The notes under the pieces were generated by a model. It made no database searches. It was not told the DNA's origin and saw only the letters and a program-made list of their open reading frames with translations. DNA of 64,000 nucleotides from JBIOWF01 sp044868295 (lineage in GTDB: Bacteria > Actinomycetota > Actinomycetes > Streptosporangiales > Streptosporangiaceae), in the NCBI GenBank assembly GCA_044868295.1, contig JBIOWF010000089.1, positions 1 to 64,000 of the forward strand. Reading direction: 5' to 3'. Positions 53,520 through 61,721 of the stretch are shown here, piece by piece (position 1 is the first letter of the stretch; every line of letters starts with the position of its first letter). Both the position numbers and the translations under genes were made by a program.

Positions 53520-56063
53520 ATGGAACGGATGAGTACGGGTTCTGACACCGAGTTCACCGAGTGGCTGCGCGGCCGGGCGGACGAGCATCTGCGCGCCTTG
53601 GTCGCCGCGCGGCCCGAGCTCATCACCCCGGTTCCGGCCCACGTCGAGGGGCTGGCCGCCCGGGCGAGCACGCCGTCCGCGCTGGGCCGGGCACTCGACC
53701 GGCTCGACCGGTTCACGCTGGCCGTGGTGGAGACGCTCACGCTGCAGCCCGGCCCGGTCGCCTGCGGGCCTCTCAAGGCACTCCTCGCCCGTTCCCTGGC
53801 CGGTACGGCCAAGCCGGAAGAGCTCGATTCGGCATTCCTGGACGCGCTCGACCGCCTCAGGACACGAGGGCTGATCTACGGGCCGGACCACGCGTTGCTG
53901 CCCGCTCCCGGGGTCCGGGAGGCGCTCGACCCTCCCGCGGGGCTCGGGCCACCGGCCGTGGACGTGTTCCGCCATCACGCGCCCGAACTTCTCGAAACGC
54001 TGCTCGCCGACAACATTCCGGGCGACGTGGTCTCAGCCGATCACCCGGCTGTCGGCGGCACTCCGAAAGACCGGCTCACGCCTCCGAGCGGTGAGACGGC
54101 CCCAGCCTCAGGTGTCGGCGGTGGATCTTCGAAAAACCGGCGCACGGCCCCGATCAGGGACACCGCCTCAGCCCGCGGTGTCGGCGGCGGCGCTCCGAGG
54201 GAGCGGCTCGCGGCTCTGCTCGGTGATCGGGCGACGGTCGAGCGTCTGGTCGGGGAGGTCTCCCCACCGGCGCGGGCCGCCCTGGACGAGCTCGCGTGGG
54301 GACCGCCGAGCGGGCGACTGGCCAATGCCAGGCGTGAGGTGCGCACGGCCACCGCCCAGTCGCCGATCGAGCAACTGCTCGCCCGCGGCCTCCTGGGGGC
54401 GACCGGCGAGGAGACCGTGGTGATGCCGCGAGAGGTGGCGCTGTTCCTCAGGGGCGGCCGGATCCACCGGGACCTCTCGCCGCGGCCGCCGGAGCTGGAC
54501 GGCGCCAGGCGGGACCCGGTTCTCGCGGACCGGACGGCCGCCGGTCAGGCGTTCACTTTCGTCCGCACCGTCGAGGAGCTGTGCGAGCTGTGGAGCGTCG
54601 ACCCGCCGGGAGTCCTGCGAACGGGCGGCCTGGCCGTACGGGACCTGAAGAGGACCGCTCAGCTCCTCGACCTGCCGGAGTATGCGGCGGCGTTCGTCGT
54701 GGAGGTCGCGCACGCGGCCGGGCTGATCGCGTCGGGCGGCTCGGTCGACGGCGAGTGGCTCCCAACGGCCTCCTACGACGGGTGGCGGATCAAGGCCACC
54801 GAGGACAGGTGGGTCCTGCTGGCGTCCGCGTGGTCGAGCATGAACCGCGCTCCGGGGTTCGTCGGCGAGCGCGACGACCGGGATCGGGCGCGCGGCGCCC
54901 TTCATCCGGATCTGCGCAGGTCGGCGGCTGCGGAGGTGCGGGCTCGGACGCTGGCCGTCCTCGCGTCCGCGAGCCCGGGCGTCGCGCCGTCCGGCGAGTC
55001 GGTACTGGCACGCCTGGCGTGGGAGCAGCCCAGGCGCAGGGGCGCCGACCGGGACCGGCTCGCCGAGTTCACCCTGCGCGAGGCCGAGCTCCTTGGCGTG
55101 ACGGGGCTCGGCGTCCTGTCCGGCCACGGCCGGGCGCTCCCGTCTTCGACCCACACGGCCGCCGAGTTGCTGGCGCCGCTGCTGCCCCAGCCGGTCGCGC
55201 ACGTGCTGCTGCAGGCGGACCTGACGGCGGTGGCGCCGGGGCCGGTGACGAGCGAGCTCGGCCGTTGGCTCACGCTGGCCGCGGATGTGGAGTCCAAGGG
55301 CGGGGCGACCGTCTACCGGTTCGGCGAGCGCTCGATCCGGAGGGCCCTGGACGCCGGGCAGTCGGCCGACGACCTGGTCATGATGCTGGAGCGGTGCTCG
55401 GCTACGCCTGTCCCGCAGCCGTTGCGCTATCTGGTGGCCGATGTGGCCAGGCGGCATGGCAGCATCCGGGTCGGTACGGCGTCCGCCTACGTCCGCTGTG
55501 ACGATCCGTCCGTCCTGGAGGAGGTGCTGGCGGACAGGCGCGCCGCGCCGCTGCGGCTGCGGCGGCTGGCGCCGACGGTGCTGGCCTCGAAGACGTCCCG
55601 GGCGACTTTGGTCGACTCGCTGCGGGCGATGGGTTACGCGCCTGTCGCGGAGTCCCTCGACGGCGACGTGCTGGTGTCCCGGGCCGACGCCAGGCGGGCG
55701 GAGGGCCCTCCGGTCAGCCGCGTGGCGGGTTCCGGTGGCCCGGAGCCCGAGGTGGTGGTGGCGGCCGTACGGGCCATGAGGGCAGGTGACGAGGCGCACC
55801 AGGCGCGACGCGGGCCCGCCGACGCGCCGGACGGCCAGGTGCCGCGCTCCCCCGCGACGGCCACGATCCTCGCCCTGCAGGAGGCGATCCGGCAGGGGTC
55901 ACGGGTGTGGATCGGCTACCTCGACTCGCAGGGTCATGCCACGAGCCGCATCCTGGAGCCGGCGCGGATGGAGGGCGGCTACCTGACCGCCTACGACGAG
56001 ACCCGCGCGGCCATTCACCGGTTCGCCGTCCATCGCATCACCGGAATAGCGGACGTCAATTGA
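53520..56063 (+). CDS. helicase-associated (XPB/Ssl2-like, WYL-type C-terminus) protein
   Basis: A protein of about 847 aa of the actinobacterial helicase-associated class. It lacks Walker motifs. The N-terminal half is helical with winged-helix-like segments (FTLAVVETLTLQPGPVACGPLKALL). The C-terminal part (VWIGYLDSQGHATSRILEPARMEGGYLTAYDE, HRFAVHRITGI) is the WYL-like ligand or nucleic-acid sensor. Between about residues 175 and 235, three tandem 25-30 aa repeats (GVGGG-x-(S/P)-K/R-x-R) interrupt the protein, encoded by DNA repeats at 54045-54220. ATG at 53529 is an alternative start. Its usual neighbour, an XPB-like helicase gene, is 3.4 kb downstream, separated by the Ro60/Y RNA region. 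Confidence 0.78.
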   Translation: MERMSTGSDTEFTEWLRGRADEHLRALVAARPELITPVPAHVEGLAARASTPSALGRALDRLDRFTLAVVETLTLQPGPVACGPLKALLARSLAGTAKPEELDSAFLDALDRLRTRGLIYGPDHALLPAPGVREALDPPAGLGPPAVDVFRHHAPELLETLLADNIPGDVVSADHPAVGGTPKDRLTPPSGETAPASGVGGGSSKNRRTAPIRDTASARGVGGGAPRERLAALLGDRATVERLVGEVSPPARAALDELAWGPPSGRLANARREVRTATAQSPIEQLLARGLLGATGEETVVMPREVALFLRGGRIHRDLSPRPPELDGARRDPVLADRTAAGQAFTFVRTVEELCELWSVDPPGVLRTGGLAVRDLKRTAQLLDLPEYAAAFVVEVAHAAGLIASGGSVDGEWLPTASYDGWRIKATEDRWVLLASAWSSMNRAPGFVGERDDRDRARGALHPDLRRSAAAEVRARTLAVLASASPGVAPSGESVLARLAWEQPRRRGADRDRLAEFTLREAELLGVTGLGVLSGHGRALPSSTHTAAELLAPLLPQPVAHVLLQADLTAVAPGPVTSELGRWLTLAADVESKGGATVYRFGERSIRRALDAGQSADDLVMMLERCSATPVPQPLRYLVADVARRHGSIRVGTASAYVRCDDPSVLEEVLADRRAAPLRLRRLAPTVLASKTSRATLVDSLRAMGYAPVAESLDGDVLVSRADARRAEGPPVSRVAGSGGPEPEVVVAAVRAMRAGDEAHQARRGPADAPDGQVPRSPATATILALQEAIRQGSRVWIGYLDSQGHATSRILEPARMEGGYLTAYDETRAAIHRFAVHRITGIADVN
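54045..54220 (+). repeat. in-frame tandem repeats of about 75-80 bp in the helicase-associated gene
   Basis: Three related units, each reading G-V/T-G-G-G/T-x-x-K/R-x-R-x, then a Pro/Ser/Ala stretch. Differences are mostly substitutions. They form a disordered insert. Confidence 0.6.
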
Positions 56064-56109
56064 CGACGGCACCGCCGCCGCGTCCGCCGACCCCACGAGT
56101 CATCGGGGC

Positions 56110-56385
56110 CTACGAAACAATGACGAGAGCGAAATAACCTGGGATATATCGGTTGTCACAGATGTAATTCCGCCACCATCCCTGATACAGGCCGTAGGCG
56201 CCGGCGACTTCGCAGTCGAGGTAAAGCTGGTAGTAGCCATAGATGTAGGCGCCCGGAACGAGACGCGCCGCACCGGAGGAGCGGGCCGACGCCGCCTCGG
56301 CCGTGCTCGCACCGGTGACCCCGGCACCGGCGAGGCATCCCACGGCGATGGCGGTGACGAATGCCCGCCGAATCATGTCACGCAT
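56110..56385 (-). CDS. small secreted Tyr-rich Cys protein
   Basis: A 91-aa precursor with a signal peptide (MIRRAFVTAIAVGCLAGAG, cleavage near STAEAASA) and a mature part of about 55 aa rich in Tyr, Gly and Trp (GAYIYGYYQLYLDCEVAGA, YQGWWRNYICDN), with two Cys that can pair. The ATG at 56385 has GGAGC 6 nt upstream; a longer frame to 56397 is less likely. A 31-aa frame with an ideal ribosome-binding site ends 28 nt upstream on the same strand. No family recognised; likely a secreted structural or signalling peptide. Confidence 0.75.
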   Translation of the reverse strand: MRDMIRRAFVTAIAVGCLAGAGVTGASTAEAASARSSGAARLVPGAYIYGYYQLYLDCEVAGAYGLYQGWWRNYICDNRYIPGYFALVIVS

Positions 56386-56413
56386 GCGAAGCTCCAATTC
56401 ATGGCTGATCGAA

Positions 56414-56509
56414 TTAATGAAACAGTCGGCGGCGGGTGGCCGTCCCGAGGTTCACGGCGATGAGAGCGACACCCAGTGCCCCGGCGCACTTCCCGATGTG
56501 CTCATACAT
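56414..56509 (-). CDS. 31-aa peptide upstream of the secreted Cys protein
   Basis: Frame MYEHIGKCAG, then hydrophobic ALGVALIAVNLGTA and TRRRLFH. AAGGAG (56517-56522) lies exactly 7 nt before the ATG, the best ribosome-binding site in the neighbourhood. The next gene starts 28 nt after its stop, so the two may be one operon. A hydrophobic centre with a basic C-terminus suggests a membrane peptide or a leader; translation seems likely, the function is unknown. Confidence 0.5.
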   Translation of the reverse strand: MYEHIGKCAGALGVALIAVNLGTATRRRLFH

Positions 56510-56834
56510 CGCGAAACTCCTTCGACGGGTCGTGTCGAGCACCGAGCAGGCCGAAATCGGCGCGCGAACCTGACGTGATCGAACAGTTGCACATCGTAAT
56601 CACCCAGATGGGCGTTCGGCGCGTGCCGGTGCGGTCGGCGTGTCCCTCGGGTCGTCCAGAGGCCAGGGAGCCGAGTTCAGCCGACACCGATTTAATCCGT
56701 TGCGACGCCCTGGAAAACGTTGCAAAGTAATTCCCGGCAGGCAGAACACCACAGACTGGGAAATGGAGGGCGCGATGCGGTTGCAGAAAGAACGCGGCTG
56801 CCTGAAGTCGCGACCACGCTTCCATTGAATCGCA
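56510..56834. other. intergenic region between the secreted peptide operon and the Y RNAs
   Basis: Divergent region that must hold promoters for the minus-strand peptide genes and the plus-strand Y RNA/rsr unit. Frames here show poor third-position bias. TTGCAG near 56781 and ATTGAAT near 56825 are weak promoter-like elements. No gene is supported. Confidence 0.45.
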
Positions 56835-56972
56835 CCCTCCCGGTGCGCAGACGAGGGCTACTTCCACTCCAAATGGGGAGACGCGGGTTCGAATCCCGCC
56901 GCCGGTGCCATGCCGGCGTCGTCTAGTGGCTCAGGACAACTGGTGCCTTCGTCGACTCTGATCTCGGGAGGG
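56835..56972 (+). ncRNA. bacterial Y RNA (YrlA-like), copy 1
   Basis: Helices I can trace: outer Y stem 56835-56842 with 56965-56972 (8 bp, perfect); internal loop GTGCGCA (56843-56849) against 56954-56964; inner Y stem 56850-56857 with 56946-56953 (8 bp, one G-U). Inside sits a permuted tRNA-like module: T arm 56883-56899 with loop TTCGAAT, acceptor-like stem 56900-56906 with 56912-56918 (7 bp, one G-U) closed by the 5-nt loop GCCAT, then a D arm at 56921-56937 with stem GTC/GAC and a GG-containing loop. This order is that of bacterial YrlA RNAs, which bind the Ro60 orthologue Rsr. It directly precedes a second copy and rsr. Exact ends are inferred from the outer stem. Confidence 0.85.
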
Positions 56973-56975
56973 CTC

Positions 56976-57110
56976 GCGCCCGGTGCGCAGGCCGCGGTTA
57001 CTTCGGAACCATGAGTCGGGGGTTCGAATCCCCTCCACATCTCAAGGATGTGGTAGCTCAGCCAGGTAGAGCAATGGTCTTACCGCTGCCGAATTCTTGA
57101 TCTCGGGTGC
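56976..57110 (+). ncRNA. bacterial Y RNA (YrlA-like), copy 2
   Basis: Same architecture with different paired bases: outer stem 56976-56982 with 57104-57110 (7 bp, one wobble); the identical internal loop GTGCGCA (56983-56989) against 57091-57103; inner stem 56990-56998 with 57082-57090 (8 pairs and one mismatch). tRNA-like module: helix ACCAT/ATGGT (57008-57012 with 57074-57078) in the anticodon-stem position; T arm 57018-57034 with loop TTCGAAT; acceptor stem 57035-57041 with 57047-57053 (7 bp, perfect) closed by TCAAG; D arm 57056-57072 with a 4-bp stem and GG in the loop. It begins 3 nt after copy 1 and ends 33 nt before the rsr start, so all may share a transcript. Confidence 0.87.
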
Positions 57111-57143
57111 TCTTCAATTCAATCGACAGGTGGTGTATTCGTC

Positions 57144-58670
57144 ATGTCCAGGTTCAACGTCACAACCAAGGCCCGCACATTCGAGGGCGGCACCGCCTAT
57201 CGGCGCGATCCTCGGACCGAGCTCTTTCTTCTCGCGGTCTCGAACATGGTCGGCGAGAACACTTTCTACGAGGCGGGCGACGACCGCGACGAGCGGTTCC
57301 GCGCGCTCATCCACAAGCTCGCAGTCTCCGACGCCGAGTGGCTGGCCCGGCTCATCGGCTGGCTACGGACGGGCGCGCTCATGCGTACCGCGAGCGTCGT
57401 CGCGGCGGCCGAGATGGTCAAGGCGCGCCTCGACGCGGGCCTGTCCGGGGGCAACCGACAGGTGATCGACTCGGCGCTGCAGCGGGCCGACGAGCCGGGC
57501 GAGCTGCTCGCCTACTGGATCGGCCGGTACGGCCGGGCCATTCCCAAGCCTGTCAAGCGAGGGGTCGGCGACGCCGTCCGGCGGCTGTACGACGAGCGTT
57601 CGCTGGCCAAGTACGACGCTCAGGGGCGCGCCGTACGGTTCGGCGACGTGCTGGAGCTGACCCACCCGGCGCCGGCCACGCCCGCGCAGGGCGATCTGTT
57701 CAAGCACGCGATCGATCGCCGGCACGGCCGTGCCGACGACGTGGACGGCGTCCCGGGCTCCCTCACGACTCTCGTCAACCGAGCGCGACTGCTGGCCGTG
57801 CCGGTGGCCGAGCGGCGTGCCGTACTGGACCTGCCGGACGCGGCGGAGACGCTGCGGGCGGCGGGAATGACGTGGGAGGCGCTGGCCGGGTGGCTGCAGG
57901 GGCCGCTGGACGCGCGCGTGTGGGAGGCGGTCGCGCCGTCCATGGGGTACCTCGCGCGGCTGCGTAACCTGCGCAACTTCGATCGGGCGGGGATGTCCGA
58001 CGACGCGGCCGGGCGGATCGCGGAGGGGCTCGCCGCGCCTGAGGCCGTGGCACGGTCACGTGCGCTGCCGATGCGGTTCCTCGCCGCGTTCCAGGCGGCG
58101 CCCTCGCTCCGGTGGGCGTGGGCGCTGGAGCGGGCACTCGACGGGTCGCTGGGATGCGTGCCGCGGCTCGGCGGGCGGACGCTGATCCTCGTGGACCGGT
58201 CGGGGTCGATGTTCTGCGCGATGTCGGCCCGGTCGCAGCTCACCCGCGCGGACACCGGGGCCGTCTTCGGCGCGGCGCTCGCTCTGCGGTGCGCGAACGC
58301 GGACCTCGTCCAGTTCGGTACGACTTCCGCCCGTGTGCGCTTCAGCAAGGGCGACTCCGTGCTGAAGATCGTGGAGCGGTTCAGGAACCTCGGCGGGACC
58401 GACACGGCACAGGCCGTCCGGGCCCACTACCGGGACCACGACCGGGTCGTGATCGTCACGGACGAGCAGGTGTGGGGTGGATATCACGGGGGCAAGCCGA
58501 CCAAGGCGGTCCCGGCCGACATCCCCGTCTACACGTGGAACCTCGCCGGGTACGAGTTCGCCCACGGGCCGGACGGCCCGAACCGGCACACGTTCGGCGG
58601 CCTGTCGGACGCCGCGTTCGCCATGATCCCGCTGATCGAGGCGGGCCGGATTGGCGACTGGCCCTTCTGA
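57144..58670 (+). CDS. rsr: Ro60 orthologue Rsr (TROVE domain plus vWA)
   Basis: A 508-aa protein. Residues about 1-340 form the helical TROVE ring (KARTFEGGTAYRRDPRTELFLLAVSNM... segment at the start, LIGWLRTGALMRTASVV, ARLRNLRNFDRAGM). Residues about 345-508 are a von Willebrand A domain with an intact MIDAS (DRSGSM near residue 350). In other bacteria Rsr binds Y RNAs through the outer ring and misfolded or decaying RNAs through the central hole, acting with exonucleases in RNA decay and stress survival. Two Y RNAs lie just upstream. AGGTGG lies about 11 nt before the ATG, a rather long spacing. A 14-bp hairpin follows. No RtcA/RtcB genes, common partners elsewhere, are in the window. Confidence 0.95.
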   Translation: MSRFNVTTKARTFEGGTAYRRDPRTELFLLAVSNMVGENTFYEAGDDRDERFRALIHKLAVSDAEWLARLIGWLRTGALMRTASVVAAAEMVKARLDAGLSGGNRQVIDSALQRADEPGELLAYWIGRYGRAIPKPVKRGVGDAVRRLYDERSLAKYDAQGRAVRFGDVLELTHPAPATPAQGDLFKHAIDRRHGRADDVDGVPGSLTTLVNRARLLAVPVAERRAVLDLPDAAETLRAAGMTWEALAGWLQGPLDARVWEAVAPSMGYLARLRNLRNFDRAGMSDDAAGRIAEGLAAPEAVARSRALPMRFLAAFQAAPSLRWAWALERALDGSLGCVPRLGGRTLILVDRSGSMFCAMSARSQLTRADTGAVFGAALALRCANADLVQFGTTSARVRFSKGDSVLKIVERFRNLGGTDTAQAVRAHYRDHDRVVIVTDEQVWGGYHGGKPTKAVPADIPVYTWNLAGYEFAHGPDGPNRHTFGGLSDAAFAMIPLIEAGRIGDWPF

Positions 58671-58677
58671 TCGGCGC

Positions 58678-58718
58678 GCTCCCTGTTCCGCCCATGTCCC
58701 GACAGCGGAACAGGGAGC
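58678..58718 (+). terminator. hairpin terminator of the Y RNA-rsr unit
   Basis: A perfect 14-bp stem (58678-58691 with 58705-58718) with a 13-nt loop, 7 nt after the rsr stop. Confidence 0.85.
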
Positions 58719-58765
58719 ACCCACGCGCGTGATATTTGTGGAACCTCCGCATCGAAGGATCGACA

Positions 58766-59380
58766 GTGACCTCGCCCGAGCAGCCCAGCCAGGATCCACA
58801 GGACTGGCAAAGCCCGTCCAACCCCCAAGGCCCGCCTCAAGACCAACCCCAAGACCAGCCTCAAGGCCAGTCCTACGGCCCGCAGCCCGGCCAGCCCGTC
58901 GGCCCGTACGGACAAAGTCCCCAGGGGATGTACGGGCAGGATCCCTACGGGGGTTACGGGCAAGGTCCGCAAGGGGCCTACGGGCAGGCTCCACAGGCAT
59001 TCGGACAAGCTCCGCAAGGGATGTACGGACAGGGTCCTCAGGGGTACGGGCAGGGCTCCTATGACCCGAGGTACGGGTACTACGGCCAGCCGTACGGCCC
59101 CCCCGCGCGCCAGGACGGCACGCGCACCCACGCGATCGTGGCCCTGGTCGTCAGCATCGTGCTGGCGATGAGCTGCTACGTGACCCTCGGCGGCATAGCG
59201 GGCGCCATCCTGTCCGGGATCGCCCTCAGCAAGGTGGACATGGAGCCGGACCGGGCCCGCAATCTGCTGAAGTGGACGTGGATCTCCATCGGCATCAACG
59301 TCGTCCTGATCGTGCTCGCCATCGTGGGCTTCGTCATCGCGGGGGTCAACGGCGCCTTCGACATCCCGAACCAGAGCTGA
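58766..59380 (+). CDS. DUF4190-type membrane protein with Pro/Gln/Gly/Tyr-rich N-terminus
   Basis: A 204-aa protein. About 110 N-terminal residues are low complexity, with PQDQPQ and then repeated (M/A)YGQ-(G/A/D)-PQG units. Two membrane helices follow (AIVALVVSIVLAMSCYVTLGG and ISIGINVVLIVLAIVGFVIAG) with GGIAGAILSGIALSKV between, as in DUF4190. The GTG at 58766 has AAGGA 7 nt upstream. Such proteins often sit near cell-division or export genes in actinomycetes, but no partner is evident here. The disordered part probably faces the cytoplasm. Confidence 0.82.
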   Translation: MTSPEQPSQDPQDWQSPSNPQGPPQDQPQDQPQGQSYGPQPGQPVGPYGQSPQGMYGQDPYGGYGQGPQGAYGQAPQAFGQAPQGMYGQGPQGYGQGSYDPRYGYYGQPYGPPARQDGTRTHAIVALVVSIVLAMSCYVTLGGIAGAILSGIALSKVDMEPDRARNLLKWTWISIGINVVLIVLAIVGFVIAGVNGAFDIPNQS

Positions 59381-59447
59381 GCAAAACCGGGACTGATTCC
59401 GCTCGCTCTCTTGTTTGATAGGCGGTAGCCGGACAAGGGAGAAGGCG

Positions 59448-61097
59448 TTGAGTGATGGGCCGCTGATCGTTCAGTCGGACAAGACTCTGCTGCTCGAAGT
59501 CGATCACGAACGGTCGGACGAGTGCCGCAAGGCCATCGCGCCGTTCGCCGAGCTGGAGCGGGCTCCCGAGCATGTCCACACTTATCGGGTGACGCCCCTC
59601 GCGCTGTGGAACGCGCGGGCCGCGGGCCACGACGCCGAGCAGGTCATCGACGCGCTGATCAGCCACAGCCGCTATCCCGTGCCGCACGCGCTGCTCGTGG
59701 ACATCGCCGAGACGATGGCGCGCTACGGCCGCCTCCGGCTGGAGAAGGACCCGGCCCACGGCCTCATCCTGACCAGCACCGACCGCGCGGTGCTGGAGGA
59801 GGTGCTGCGCTCCAAGAAGATTCAGCCGCTCGTGGGCGAGCGGCTCGGCGCCGACGCCGTGGCCGTCCACCCGTCGGAGCGGGGCAACATCAAGCAGTTC
59901 CTCCTCAAGCTGGGCTGGCCGGCCGAGGACCTGGCCGGTTACGTGGACGGCGAACACCATCCCATCGCGCTGGTCGAGGACGGCTGGTCCATCCGCGCGT
60001 ACCAGCGGGAGGCGGCGGACTCCTTCTGGCACGGCGGCTCCGGGGTCGTGGTGCTGCCGTGCGGCGCGGGGAAGACGATCGTCGGGGCGGCGGCGATGGC
60101 CCACGCCCAGGCGACCACACTGATCCTGGTGACCAACACGGTGAGCGCGCACCAGTGGAAGCAGGAGCTGATCAAGCGGACCTCACTCACCGAGGACGAG
60201 ATCGGCGAGTACACGGGAACCAAGAAGGAGATCCGGCCGGTCACCATCGCCACCTACCAGGTGATGACGACCCGGCGGCAGGGCGTCTACCGGCATCTGG
60301 AGCTGTTCGACGCGCGCGACTGGGGCCTGGTCGTCTACGACGAGGTGCACCTGCTGCCCGCGCCTATTTTCCGGATGACGGCGGACCTACAGGCTCGCCG
60401 CAGGGTCGGGCTGACCGCCACGCTGGTCCGCGAGGACGGCCGGGAGGGCGACGTGTTCTCCTTGATCGGGCCGAAGCGGTACGACGCGCCCTGGAAGGAG
60501 ATGGAGAACCAGGGCTGGATCGCACCGGCGGACTGCGTCGAGGTCAGGGTGACGCTCACGGACGAGGAGCGGCTGGCCTACGCGATGTCGGAGAACGACG
60601 AGCGCTACCGGTTCTGTGCCACGACGCCGTCGAAGACCCGGCTGACCGAGGCGCTGGTACGACGCCATCTGGGTGAGCAGGTGCTGGTGATCGGCCAGTA
60701 CATCGACCAGCTCGACGAGCTGGGCGAGCATCTGAACGCTCCGGTGATCAAGGGTGAGACCCGCGTCCGCGAGCGGGAGCGCCTGTTCCAGGCCTTCCGG
60801 GACAAGGAGATCCAGGTCCTGGTGGTATCGAAGGTGGCCAACTTCTCGATCGACCTGCCGGAGGCGGCGGTCGCCATCCAGGTGTCGGGCACCTTCGGGT
60901 CACGTCAGGAGGAGGCGCAGCGCCTCGGCCGCGTACTGCGGCCCAAGGCGGACGGCGGCGGAGCCCGTTTCTACTCGGTCGTCAGCCGCGACACGGTCGA
61001 CCAGGATTTCGCCGCGCACAGGCAGCGTTTTCTGGCCGAACAGGGGTATGCGTATCACATCATCGATGCGGATGACGTGCTGGCGGAGGACAGCTAA
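59448..61097 (+). CDS. XPB-like superfamily 2 DNA helicase
   Basis: A 549-aa helicase. N-terminal domain about 1-180 (with a helicase C-like segment common to bacterial XPB), helicase domain 1 with Walker A LPCGAGKT near residue 205 and DEVH near residue 298, then SAT-like LTATLVRED, and domain 2 with VLVVSKVANFSIDLPEA and QRLGRVLRP (motif VI). The TTG at 59448 is chosen because GGGAGAAGG lies just upstream; no ATG is available in frame at the right place. Bacterial XPB has 3'-5' unwinding activity and a presumed repair role. The helicase-associated protein upstream (53520) is its usual genomic neighbour. Confidence 0.93.
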   Translation: MSDGPLIVQSDKTLLLEVDHERSDECRKAIAPFAELERAPEHVHTYRVTPLALWNARAAGHDAEQVIDALISHSRYPVPHALLVDIAETMARYGRLRLEKDPAHGLILTSTDRAVLEEVLRSKKIQPLVGERLGADAVAVHPSERGNIKQFLLKLGWPAEDLAGYVDGEHHPIALVEDGWSIRAYQREAADSFWHGGSGVVVLPCGAGKTIVGAAAMAHAQATTLILVTNTVSAHQWKQELIKRTSLTEDEIGEYTGTKKEIRPVTIATYQVMTTRRQGVYRHLELFDARDWGLVVYDEVHLLPAPIFRMTADLQARRRVGLTATLVREDGREGDVFSLIGPKRYDAPWKEMENQGWIAPADCVEVRVTLTDEERLAYAMSENDERYRFCATTPSKTRLTEALVRRHLGEQVLVIGQYIDQLDELGEHLNAPVIKGETRVRERERLFQAFRDKEIQVLVVSKVANFSIDLPEAAVAIQVSGTFGSRQEEAQRLGRVLRPKADGGGARFYSVVSRDTVDQDFAAHRQRFLAEQGYAYHIIDADDVLAEDS

Positions 61098-61248
61098 GTC
61101 CAGGAAATACCGTCGGCCCGAGACATCCGCATCACCCCCTCGCCCAATCGCCCTGCCGGGCATACCCCTACCGCTCATGCAAATCACACGGTTTGCCCGA
61201 GTTTTTTGGCGTTTTTCTATGCCGGTTTGTCGGGCTCGTGAAGCGGCT

Positions 61249-61599
61249 CTACTGCACGATCACACCGCCGACGAACAGGACGCCGACCGCCACCGACCAG
61301 GCGCCCACGGCGACGCCGAGAAGCACGGTGCGCCCGGTCAGCCACGCGGCCACCGTGCATCCGGCGGCACCGACGGCGAACACCCCCGAGATGGTCGAGA
61401 CCGTGTCCAGCCGGGCGGCGCAGGCCCGCGAGGTCTCCTCGTCCGCGCAGAAGGCCTCCAGCCCCCAACCGGCGAACACCGACATCCCCCAGAGGGCGGC
61501 GAGCAGCAGGCTCGCGATGGTCGGGATCACAGGCGATACCCGGGCACGCGTCACGCCGCTACTGGTACCCGCGCCAAGAAAGCGCAACACGCGCTTCAC
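61249..61599 (-). CDS. small membrane protein with three to four helices
   Basis: A 116-aa protein with hydrophobic segments TIASLLLAALWGMSVFAGW, STISGVFAVGAAGCTVAAWL and GVAVGAWSVAVGVLFVGGVIV, and two Cys (FCADEETSRACAARL) in the loop between the first two. GTG start at 61599; a GTG at 61554 placing the first helix nearer the N-terminus is equally plausible. It converges with the XPB gene. No family recognised. Confidence 0.65.
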   Translation of the reverse strand: MKRVLRFLGAGTSSGVTRARVSPVIPTIASLLLAALWGMSVFAGWGLEAFCADEETSRACAARLDTVSTISGVFAVGAAGCTVAAWLTGRTVLLGVAVGAWSVAVGVLFVGGVIVQ

Positions 61600-61721
61600 C
61601 GCGCCGGAAAACCGGTTTGTCGTTCATGCCGCCGTCGGTAGGCTCGTGAACTTCGTCGCCACACGTTCTTGACCTTCGCCGCCTCGGCCCGCCACCTCCT
61701 GACCCCGCAAGGAGTTCTCGC

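Noticed and set aside
56858..57040. A minus-strand 60-codon frame with GFEP and Cys/Pro-rich content across the Y RNAs
   Set aside because: This is the usual antisense translation of tRNA-like T arms; the RNA structures explain the sequence.
56881..57060. Ordinary tRNA genes suggested by GGTTCGAATCC
   Set aside because: The T arm comes before the D arm and the acceptor stem is closed by a loop, so no linear tRNA can form; the permuted Y RNA model fits.
61600..61721. A rifamycin-associated element upstream of the HelD-like gene
   Set aside because: No convincing inverted repeat of that kind could be found.
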